Origin: Comamonadaceae bacterium
GTDB taxonomy: Bacteria > Pseudomonadota > Gammaproteobacteria > Burkholderiales > Burkholderiaceae_C
Direction of reading: 5' to 3'
Length of the DNA stretch: 36,919 nt
NCBI GenBank assembly: GCA_947450695.1
Contig: CANFWV010000035.1
Span: forward strand, 1 to 36,919
Under the pieces are notes generated by a model. The model was not told where the DNA came from. It saw only the letters and a list, made by a program, of their open reading frames with translations, and ran no database searches. The position numbers and the translations under genes were made by a program. Positions 27,382 to 35,521 of this stretch are shown piece after piece; the first letter of the stretch is position 1, and each line of letters starts with the position of its first letter.

Positions 27382-27968
27382 ACGCCCGCTCCGCCCACCA
27401 GCGCGGTGCGCATGGCGGGTTCAGATGTTTGAGGCGACAACCAGATGCCAAAGAAGAGCTTGGAAAATTCAGCGTCAAGGATCTCACCGCTGGCTTGGCC
27501 GTTGACCCAGAAGCTCGCGCCAATGCCAGGTCGGTGCACGCCCATGATGCGGTCACCGACTTTCACGTCAGGGAAAACACGCTGCATGTCAAGGCGCCAT
27601 TGCTGTGCTTGTGCGTCTGAAATTGGGGCGCTGCGGCGCATCTCTTTGAGAGAGCGTTCAGCGATGTCGGCAGCGTCAAAGGCGCGCAGGTAAGCCAGCT
27701 CTAAGGCCAGCGGATGGCTGGCGTAGCGGTCTGCGTTGAAGCCGGGTGCGGCCCAGAGTTGCGCGTCATAGATCTTGAATCCCCAGACGGTAAGGCGCGA
27801 TTGCCCCAGCAGTTGGGCTTGGGGCAACAGGGCTTTGAATGGCGCACGAGGGTCGGCCGCAGTGGCGGATGTTATTGCCGCAGCAGTGGGTGTTTGCGCG
27901 TACGCAGCAGCGCTGAAGGTACAGGCCGATATGGCGCTGGCCATCAGCCCAAGCACCAACCAACGCAT
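27378..27968 (-). CDS. Exported chalcone-isomerase-like protein
   Basis: 196 residues. A signal peptide (MRWLVLGLMASAISACTFSAAAYAQ) precedes a chalcone-isomerase-like fold: GQSRLTVWGFKIYDAQLWA, ALELAYLRAFDAADIAERSLKEM, and a SFWVNGQASGEI, FSKLFFGIWL ending typical of the bacterial group. These relatives of plant chalcone isomerase and fatty-acid-binding proteins could bind fatty acids in the periplasm (inference). The ATG at 27968 lies 11 nt after the methyltransferase stop; upstream open frame to 28064 falls within that gene. Confidence 0.85.
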   Translation of the reverse strand: MRWLVLGLMASAISACTFSAAAYAQTPTAAAITSATAADPRAPFKALLPQAQLLGQSRLTVWGFKIYDAQLWAAPGFNADRYASHPLALELAYLRAFDAADIAERSLKEMRRSAPISDAQAQQWRLDMQRVFPDVKVGDRIMGVHRPGIGASFWVNGQASGEILDAEFSKLFFGIWLSPQTSEPAMRTALVGGAGV

Positions 27969-27979
27969 TAACCAGTGCT

Positions 27980-29236
27980 TCAGCGTTTGCGCAGCGTGTA
28001 CTGCACCACGTCGGTGTTGGCTTGTGAGAAGGCCGCTTCGCAGTAGGCCAAATAGAACTCCCATATGCGCATGAACCTTTTGTCAAACCCGAGTTGGAGC
28101 ACCCGTGACTCTTGCGCTAGAAACGCATCACGCCAGAGCTTGAGCGTGCGCGCGTAATCCAGACCAAATGAAAACTCATCGACCACTTCAAGCCCTGCCG
28201 CTTCGGCTTGAGCTTTGAAGATGGACGGCGATGGCAGGCAGCCGCCCGGAAAAATATATTGTTGAATGAAGTCGGTCGAGCCGATATAGCGCTCGTAGAG
28301 TTCGTCGGCAATGACGATGCTTTGGATGCAGGCATGGCCGCCGGGTTTCAGCAGGCGGGCCACGGTGGCGAAGTAAGTTGGCCAGTATTCGCGACCCACG
28401 GCTTCGATCATCTCGATCGAACAAATCGCGTCAAAGTTGCGGTCGGCTTCGTTGTTGACGCCAATGTCGCGGTAGTCCTGCAGGCGCAGGTCGTGCGCGA
28501 CGACACCGGCACGCGCCATGCGCGCTTGGGCCCATTGCAGCTGCTCGGTGCTGAGCGTCACGCCGACGATGGAAGCGCCAAATTCTGTGGTCGCCATCTC
28601 AGCCAAGGCGCCCCAGCCGCAACCAATTTCTAGCACGCGGTCACCGGCTTGCACTTTCACCATATTCAAGGCACGACGCACTTTGGCGCTTTGGGCTTCT
28701 GACATCGGCGTCTCAGGCGTTTCGAAAATAGCCGACGAGTAGTTCATCGTGCCGTCGAGCCAAAGCTCGTAAAAGGCGTTGCCGAGGTCGTAGTGCGCGT
28801 GGATATTTTTCTGGCTGTTGGCTTTGGTGTTGCGGTTCAGCAGATGCTTACAGCGATAGACCAGCCGACCCAGCCATGTGCCGTAGATGATGTCTTCAAC
28901 TTCTTTGCGGTTGATGATCAGCACTTCTAGCAGCTCTGTCAGGTGCGAGGTGGTCCAGTCGCCGGCAATGAAGCTTTCAGCAAAACCGATGTCGCCGGAG
29001 CGCAGCGCAGCGCTGCAGACATTCCAGTTGTTCAGCCGAAGGCTGGCGGTGGGCGAAGCGCCTGAGCCGAAGCGTTGCGTGTTGCCATCAGGCAATTGCA
29101 GGGTGAGCGTGCCGTGCTTCAGCCGCGACAGCAGCTTGAAGGCGGTGCGTGCAGCAGCTGGCGCTTCAGCCGGCAGCGCTACCAAAACGTTGTTGAGATG
29201 GGCTAGGGTTGAGGCAGAGGATTGAGGTGAATTCAT
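27980..29236 (-). CDS. Cyclopropane-fatty-acid-synthase-like methyltransferase
   Basis: 418 residues. The N-terminal 110 or so residues form the lipid-recognition domain. Then comes YDLGNAFYELWLDGTMNYSSAIFE, the SAM motif VLEIGCGWGALAE, and SIEMIEAVG and YIFPGGCLPS, all standard for the CFA synthase family. It transfers a methyl(ene) group from SAM to unsaturated acyl chains in membrane phospholipid. Whether it makes cyclopropane or methylated/furan-type products cannot be told from sequence alone. The ATG overlaps the DUF1365 stop as ATGA (29233-29236). Confidence 0.95.
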   Translation of the reverse strand: MNSPQSSASTLAHLNNVLVALPAEAPAAARTAFKLLSRLKHGTLTLQLPDGNTQRFGSGASPTASLRLNNWNVCSAALRSGDIGFAESFIAGDWTTSHLTELLEVLIINRKEVEDIIYGTWLGRLVYRCKHLLNRNTKANSQKNIHAHYDLGNAFYELWLDGTMNYSSAIFETPETPMSEAQSAKVRRALNMVKVQAGDRVLEIGCGWGALAEMATTEFGASIVGVTLSTEQLQWAQARMARAGVVAHDLRLQDYRDIGVNNEADRNFDAICSIEMIEAVGREYWPTYFATVARLLKPGGHACIQSIVIADELYERYIGSTDFIQQYIFPGGCLPSPSIFKAQAEAAGLEVVDEFSFGLDYARTLKLWRDAFLAQESRVLQLGFDKRFMRIWEFYLAYCEAAFSQANTDVVQYTLRKR

Positions 29237-30006
29237 CGTGTCACGAAAAGTTCAGGGGGTTTGGGTTTAGAGACAAAAGGAACGCGTTTGAGCCAGAGTT
29301 TCAGGGCCTGCCAGTGAATGCGCCCGACCACCCCGAAGGTCATGGCCGGGTAGCGCCACAAGGCTTTGCGTAAGCTGGTTGGGCACACGGCCACCAGGGT
29401 GCCGGCAACACTGGTTTGCAGCAACGGGCCGGTAGCATCGTCATGGTCGATGCGGGCCACTGTGCGTTCAATACCGTCCTGCACGCTGCGCATGAAACGA
29501 AAGCGGTAACCGCCTTCAATCTCGCAAAACGGCGAGACATGGAAGACTTTGTCAGCGCGCAATTCTTGACCGTAACGCGGCGCGTCCAGCAGGTAGCAGT
29601 GGCGTTCGCCGAAGGTGTTATTGACTTCCACGACGATGGCGCGCAGTGCGCCATCTTGGGTGTGGCAATACCAAAAGCTCACCGGTTTGAAAGTGAAGCC
29701 TAAGACACGCGGGTAGGTGTGCAGCCAGACTTCGCCTTGTGCGTCGGCGATGCCCTCAGACTGCAGCAGGGCGTCAAGCCAGTGCAGGCAGTCAGGGCTG
29801 CCGTCGCCGTGGTCGCGGTCATGAAAACTCAGCGCTGCCCGGCGATTGCGCGCCAGTGCGCCAGGGCCATCGCGCTGCATGGCACGCAGCGGCAACATTA
29901 AAAAATAAGTCGGGTAATTGAAGGTGTGGTGGGTTGGTTTGAGCCGCGTGTGACGCACTTCCCCAAAGCCGATCAGGGCTTGGGCAGTGGTCTCTGGCGT
30001 GCTCAT
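29233..30006 (-). CDS. DUF1365 family protein
   Basis: 257 residues. Family hallmarks: HTRLKPTHHTFNYPTYFLML at the N-terminus, HTYPRVLGFTFKPVSFWYCH, VVEVNNTFGERHCYLL, and KVFHVSPFCEIEGGYRFRF. DUF1365 genes commonly sit between a flavin amine oxidase and a CFA-like methyltransferase, as here, implying a shared role in fatty-acyl modification. No biochemical role is established to my knowledge. The ATG at 30006 overlaps the oxidase stop as ATGA; a second in-frame ATG at 30018 with a purine-rich upstream stretch is an alternative. Confidence 0.9.
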   Translation of the reverse strand: MSTPETTAQALIGFGEVRHTRLKPTHHTFNYPTYFLMLPLRAMQRDGPGALARNRRAALSFHDRDHGDGSPDCLHWLDALLQSEGIADAQGEVWLHTYPRVLGFTFKPVSFWYCHTQDGALRAIVVEVNNTFGERHCYLLDAPRYGQELRADKVFHVSPFCEIEGGYRFRFMRSVQDGIERTVARIDHDDATGPLLQTSVAGTLVAVCPTSLRKALWRYPAMTFGVVGRIHWQALKLWLKRVPFVSKPKPPELFVTR

Positions 30007-31430
30007 GCAATCAGCCATTCTTCTTCCCTGCGCGGCCTCTGGCTTTGTGGGTACGTCAAAATATCCAGCGTCTTGTCGTGCAAGAGCCTACTGGCTGCAT
30101 GCAAGCCGGATTTGAGTCCGTCTTCATGAAAACCGTAGCCCGTCCAGGCGCCGCAAAAGTAGGTGTGGTGTTGGCCTTGCAGTGCCGGCAGGTCTTTTTG
30201 TGCACGGATGGCCGCGAGGTCAAACACCGGGTGCGCGTAGTCGAAGCTACCCAGAACTCGGTCTTCGTCAATGTCGGCCATCGGGTTCAAGGAAACAATG
30301 ACCGGTTGTTCAAAGGGCAGCGGCTGCAGCAAGTTGAGCAGGTAATGCAGGCAGACCTGCGCCGATTCGCGCTGCGTATCGGCCGCACGCTCGTAGTTCC
30401 AAGCCGCCCAAGCCAGCGGGCGTGAGGGCAAGACCGACGTGTCGGTGTGGAGCACTGCACGGTTAGGTTGATAGCGAATAGCGCCTAGTACGGCTTGTTC
30501 GGCAGGGGTCGGCTGCGCGAGCAAAGCCAACGCTTGATCTGAGTGCGTGGCCAGAATCACCTTGTCAAAAGTTTCAACCTGATGGGAAGCGAGTCCACCG
30601 CTGAAGATGCGTACGCCGTTAGCATCGCGTTTGATGGCATGCACGCGCGTTGACAGGCGCTTGTCGGCGATGTTGGCAACGATCTTGTCAACATAGTGGC
30701 GAGCACCGCCCGCGACCGTCCACCACTGCGGTCGATCGGCGACTTGCAGCAAGCCATGGTTGTGGCAAAAGCGGATCATCGTTTCCACCGGAAATTGCAG
30801 CATCTGGTCGGTGGGGCAAGACCAAATGCAACCCATCATGGGTAAGAAATACCAGTCACGGAATTCGTCTGAAAACTTTTCTTTTGTCAGGAAGTCGGCC
30901 AGTGGTTGCTGCATGGCGGTTTCTGTGCCGGACGCGGCCAGGGCGGTGCACCGCTGGTTGAATCGCAGGATGTCCCGCAACATGCGCAAAAAACGCCAGT
31001 TCAGCAAGTTGCCACGTTGCGCAAAAACGCTGTTCAGACTGGAGCCGCTCCACTCTAGCGCGTTGTGCGTGCGGGTTTTGCGGGCAGAGTCAGAGGCCGG
31101 CACTTTGACCGAAAACGACATGTCCGATTTGGTCGTGACCACGCCTAAATCGGCAAAGAGCTGGATCAACTGAGGATAAGTGCGCTCATTGAAAACCAGA
31201 AAACCAGTGTCAACGCCATGCGTGACAAGGCTGTTCGGATTGTTTTTGCTGGGTAAGGTGATGTCGACGGTGTGGGTGTGGCCGCCGAAGTAATCGCCGG
31301 CTTCAAACAAGGTGATGTCAGCCGCATCGGCCAAACGATGTGCGGCCGCCAAACCCGAAATGCCAGAACCGACGACGGCCACCCGTGGCCTGCCGGTGTG
31401 GTGAGGTGTCGTTAACGTTGCAAAGCTCAT
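30003..31430 (-). CDS. FAD-dependent amine-oxidase-like protein, first gene of lipid operon
   Basis: 475 residues. The dinucleotide-binding motif VAVVGSGISGLAAAHRL opens the protein, followed by ITLFEAGDYFGGHTHTVD and, near the end, TYFCGAWTGYGFHEDGLKSG for FAD. It belongs to the flavin amine-oxidase/desaturase superfamily whose members oxidise or desaturate hydrocarbon chains. The operon setting (DUF1365 and CFA-like genes) points to acyl-chain oxidation (inference). GAGG precedes the ATG. The gene lies 76 nt downstream of the peroxidase gene on the same strand. Confidence 0.92.
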   Translation of the reverse strand: MSFATLTTPHHTGRPRVAVVGSGISGLAAAHRLADAADITLFEAGDYFGGHTHTVDITLPSKNNPNSLVTHGVDTGFLVFNERTYPQLIQLFADLGVVTTKSDMSFSVKVPASDSARKTRTHNALEWSGSSLNSVFAQRGNLLNWRFLRMLRDILRFNQRCTALAASGTETAMQQPLADFLTKEKFSDEFRDWYFLPMMGCIWSCPTDQMLQFPVETMIRFCHNHGLLQVADRPQWWTVAGGARHYVDKIVANIADKRLSTRVHAIKRDANGVRIFSGGLASHQVETFDKVILATHSDQALALLAQPTPAEQAVLGAIRYQPNRAVLHTDTSVLPSRPLAWAAWNYERAADTQRESAQVCLHYLLNLLQPLPFEQPVIVSLNPMADIDEDRVLGSFDYAHPVFDLAAIRAQKDLPALQGQHHTYFCGAWTGYGFHEDGLKSGLHAASRLLHDKTLDILTYPQSQRPRREEEWLIA

Positions 31431-31506
31431 TGGGCACCTCGTGGTTGGGCGTTAGGTGTTTGGAGTCGGTTGTTTACCTTCCGGTCTGATTATGACTGAC
31501 GGGTAT

Positions 31507-32157
31507 TTATTTGGCTGACAGCAGCTTTTCCAAGTCCTTCACGAAGCGCGGGTTCTCCGGCTCGACGGAGGAATTGAAGGCGCTTACCTTGAGACCATCG
31601 CGACTGATCAGGTACTTGTAGAAGTTCCACCGCGGGGTCGTGCCAGTGGTGCTCGCCAGTTGTTTGAAGAGCGGATTGGCCGTGCGGCCCGTCACCGAGG
31701 ACTTGACGAACATGGGGAATTTCACGTTGAAGGTGTTCTCGCAAAAAGCGGCAATCTCTTGATTGCTGCCCGTCTCTTGTGAAAAATCGTTCGATGGAAA
31801 GCCGAGCACGACCAAACCGCGGTCTTTGTATTTGGCATGAAGTGCTTCGAGTCCCAAGTATTGGTGGGTAAACCCGCAAAAGCTGGCGGTGTTGACGACC
31901 AGCAAAACCTTGCCACTGTATTGGCACAGGTCTTGGGGTTTTTCGTCTTGCAAGCGCAAAAAGCTTTGTTGCAACAAGGCGGGACAAGCTGTGCCGGCAG
32001 ACGCTGTGCCGGGGTTCGACGGCGCGACAGGGGGAGGGCTTTGCGCCTGTGCCATGCTCACCAAGCATAGAACCGCCGAGATTGAGAAAATCGAGACAAT
32101 CCAGCTTTTGAGCCCGAAAGGTCTGTTAGTTGATGACGATTGACTGAAAATTTTCAT
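31507..32157 (-). CDS. Exported glutathione-peroxidase-family protein
   Basis: 216 residues. Unlike typical cytosolic members (about 160 residues), it has a signal/anchor segment (about 17-38, IVSIFSISAVLCLVSMAQAQ) and a short Pro/Ala-rich linker. The core has the peroxidatic Cys94 in NTASFCGFTHQY, a Gln in FSQETG and the Trp of RWNFYKYL. Where many relatives have Cys in FPCNQF, this reads FPSNDF; Cys139 could be an alternative resolving residue. It probably reduces peroxides, including lipid peroxides, in the periplasm, using thioredoxin-like donors (family knowledge). It may be cotranscribed with the lipid operon. Confidence 0.9.
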   Translation of the reverse strand: MKIFSQSSSTNRPFGLKSWIVSIFSISAVLCLVSMAQAQSPPPVAPSNPGTASAGTACPALLQQSFLRLQDEKPQDLCQYSGKVLLVVNTASFCGFTHQYLGLEALHAKYKDRGLVVLGFPSNDFSQETGSNQEIAAFCENTFNVKFPMFVKSSVTGRTANPLFKQLASTTGTTPRWNFYKYLISRDGLKVSAFNSSVEPENPRFVKDLEKLLSAK

Positions 32158-32202
32158 GTTTGCATTACCAAATGACGCCGGAGCGCGTTTTCATCCACAT
32201 AA

Positions 32203-32217
32203 ATAGTTGTCAACTAT
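32203..32217. promoter_or_regulatory. Perfect 15-bp palindrome, putative operator
   Basis: ATAGTTGTCAACTAT is two exact 7-bp arms around a central T, in the 190-nt space between the divergent peroxidase and ferritin-like genes. On the minus strand it contains a perfect TTGACA -35 hexamer, and TATATA follows at 32215-32220 on the plus strand. Its shape resembles MarR-type operators. No regulator gene is adjacent. Confidence 0.6.
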
Positions 32218-32282
32218 ATAACCAAGCGACCTGTGATCGTCAAAGATGGCCTATTTGGGCGGATGGGCTTGTCGCCAGTGGA

Positions 32283-32311
32283 TTCAAATCGTCATGATCG
32301 CAGCTTAGAAT
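32283..32311 (+). promoter_or_regulatory. Candidate promoter of ferritin-like gene
   Basis: TTCAAA (32283-32288) and TAGAAT (32306-32311) are separated by 17 bp and lie just upstream of the ATG at 32348. The -10 match is 5 of 6, the -35 match 4 of 6. The predicted leader is about 30 nt. Confidence 0.4.
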
Positions 32312-32347
32312 CCGCGGTTCAGCGGTCAAAACGCGTGAGGATCACAG

Positions 32348-33208
32348 ATGCTTTACCCGGAATTATTCAAACAACTCGAAGCCGTCCGTTGGGACATGGA
32401 CAAGGACATTCCTTGGGCCAGTTTTGAGGCGTCCCAGCTATCTGACGAGCAGGCGCAAACCATCAAAATGAACGCCATCACCGAGTGGGCGGCATTGCCG
32501 GCCACCGAAATGTTCTTGCGTGACAACAAGGACGACAGTGATTTTTCGGCCTTCATGTCGATCTGGTTTTTTGAAGAGCAAAAGCACTCGTTGGTGCTGA
32601 TGGAGTATTTGCGCCGCTATCGGCCTGAGCTGGTACCGACGGAAGAAGAACTGCACGAGGTACGTTTTGAGTTTGAGCCGGCACCGCCGCTTGAAACGCT
32701 GATGCTGCATTTTTGTGGCGAAATTCGGCTGAACCATTGGTACCGCTGCGCCAGCGAATGGCATACCGAGCCGGTCATCAAGCAGATCTACACCCAGCTC
32801 AGCCAAGACGAAGCCCGTCACGGCGGTGCTTATTTGCGTTACATGAAGCGCGCGATCAACAAATCAGGCCTTGAGGCGAAAGTGGCGTTCAGCAAAGTGG
32901 GCGTGCTGATGGCCAGCGCTCGCCGCACGGCTCAAGCGTTGCACCCGACCAATTTGCACGTCAACAAGGCGCTGTTTCCGCGCGACACCGTGCAGTCGCG
33001 CTTGCCCGATCCAGCGTGGTTGGAGCATTGGCTGGACACGCAAATCAAGTTTGATACGGAGTGGGAAACCAAAGTGGTTGACCGCATCTTGCACAACATG
33101 AGCTTGCTCTTGGAGCAAAAATTCAAAACCGTGCAGGATTTGAATCGCTACCGAAAAGAACTGGGCCGCGAGATCGCGGCAGCCGCTGAGCTGCTGCCTG
33201 CAGTGTGA
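32348..33208 (+). CDS. Ferritin-like diiron protein
   Basis: 286 residues, all-helical. Two carboxylate-His motifs, EEQKH (about residue 77) and DEARH (about 157), each preceded by a further Glu in an earlier helix (TEWAALPATEMF; FCGEIRLNH), give the four-helix diiron pattern. The length and motifs are closer to acyl-ACP desaturases or N-oxygenases than to storage ferritins. A role as an O2-dependent desaturase or oxygenase is possible (inference). It is divergent from the peroxidase/lipid operon and convergent on tgt with 21 nt between. Confidence 0.82.
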   Translation: MLYPELFKQLEAVRWDMDKDIPWASFEASQLSDEQAQTIKMNAITEWAALPATEMFLRDNKDDSDFSAFMSIWFFEEQKHSLVLMEYLRRYRPELVPTEEELHEVRFEFEPAPPLETLMLHFCGEIRLNHWYRCASEWHTEPVIKQIYTQLSQDEARHGGAYLRYMKRAINKSGLEAKVAFSKVGVLMASARRTAQALHPTNLHVNKALFPRDTVQSRLPDPAWLEHWLDTQIKFDTEWETKVVDRILHNMSLLLEQKFKTVQDLNRYRKELGREIAAAAELLPAV

Positions 33209-33229
33209 CCCGCCAGGGTCAAATGCCAC

Positions 33230-34393
<1,164 letters not shown>

Positions 34394-34409
34394 TCAGTGT
34401 CTCAATGAA

Positions 34410-35459
34410 TCAACTTTGGCGGCGTTGCAGCAACATGGCGTCGCCGTAGCTGAAAAAGCGGTAACGCGCCTCAATGGCGTGTTGGTACAGCGCCATGATG
34501 TGCTCGTAACCCGAAAAAGCGCTGACCAACATCATCAAGGTGCTCTTGGGCAAATGGAAGTTGGTCAGCAGCAGGTCGACAACGCGGAACTCAAAGCCCG
34601 GCGTGATGAAAATATTGGTGTCGTCGCAGGCCTCACCAAATAGCGCTTGCGACTCCAGCGCCCGCACGGTGGTGGTGCCGACAGCCACCACGCGGCCACC
34701 GCGCGCACGGCAATCCACTATCGCTTGGCGGGTTGCAGCCGGCACTTCAAAGCGCTCGAAGTGCATGGTGTGGTCAGCGATGTTCTCTGTCTTGACCGGC
34801 TGAAACGTCCCCGCGCCGACGTGCAGCGTGACGCTGGCTTGTGGAATGCCACATGCGGTCAGCTGCGCCAGCATGGCGGCATCAAAGTGCAGGGCGGCCG
34901 TGGGTGCGGCGACTGCGCCCGGGTGTTTGGCAAAAACAGTCTGGTAACGCTGCTCGTCTTCGGCAGAGTCGCTGTGTGTGATGTACGGCGGCAGCGGCAC
35001 ATGGCCGTGTGTGGCCATCAGCGCATAGGGGTCGGCGCTCAGGGCAAAGCGGTACAGCGGGCCGTCTGCGTTCGGCCAACGCCCGAGCAGCGTGGCGGTG
35101 AAACCACCGTCCATCAGCAGCCGCGCGCCGGGCAGCGGTTTTTTGCTGACCTTCATGTGTGCTGCGACTTCGAACTCAGAACTGCCGCCGGTGAGGACGC
35201 GCTCAATCAACAACTCAAGCCGTCCGCCGCTGGTTTTTTGCCCATACAGCCGCGCCTTGACCACTTGCGTGTCATTGAAGACCAGCAGATCGCCCGGGTT
35301 CAGTAGCGTGGCAAGGTCGGTGAAGTGCCGATCCATGGCTGGGGCTTGCCGGCCGTCGAGCAGGCGCGAGCCGCTGCGCTCGGCCGGTGGGTGTTGGGCG
35401 ATCAGTTCCTCGGACAAAGTGAAGTCGAAATCACTCAGCGTGAAGGTGGTCTTTGGCAT
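34410..35459 (-). CDS. queA: S-adenosylmethionine:tRNA ribosyltransferase-isomerase QueA
   Basis: 349 residues from the ATG at 35459. QueA adds the epoxycyclopentane-like ring from SAM to preQ1 in tRNA, acting after Tgt. Typical sequences: FDFTLSEELIAQHPPAERSGSRLL, DLLVFNDTQVVKARLYG, GAVAAPTAALHFD, VGAGTFQPVK, TTTVRALES and LLTNFHLPKSTLMMLVSAF. Upstream in-frame starts (35504, 35594) add non-homologous sequence, the latter overlapping recG, and are rejected. No strong ribosome site was found. Confidence 0.97.
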   Translation of the reverse strand: MPKTTFTLSDFDFTLSEELIAQHPPAERSGSRLLDGRQAPAMDRHFTDLATLLNPGDLLVFNDTQVVKARLYGQKTSGGRLELLIERVLTGGSSEFEVAAHMKVSKKPLPGARLLMDGGFTATLLGRWPNADGPLYRFALSADPYALMATHGHVPLPPYITHSDSAEDEQRYQTVFAKHPGAVAAPTAALHFDAAMLAQLTACGIPQASVTLHVGAGTFQPVKTENIADHTMHFERFEVPAATRQAIVDCRARGGRVVAVGTTTVRALESQALFGEACDDTNIFITPGFEFRVVDLLLTNFHLPKSTLMMLVSAFSGYEHIMALYQHAIEARYRFFSYGDAMLLQRRQS

Positions 35460-35521
35460 GTGCTTGGAGAGGGGCGTGGGAAGGGTCTGAGAGGGCGTCT
35501 GCATGAAGGCACAATTGTCCC

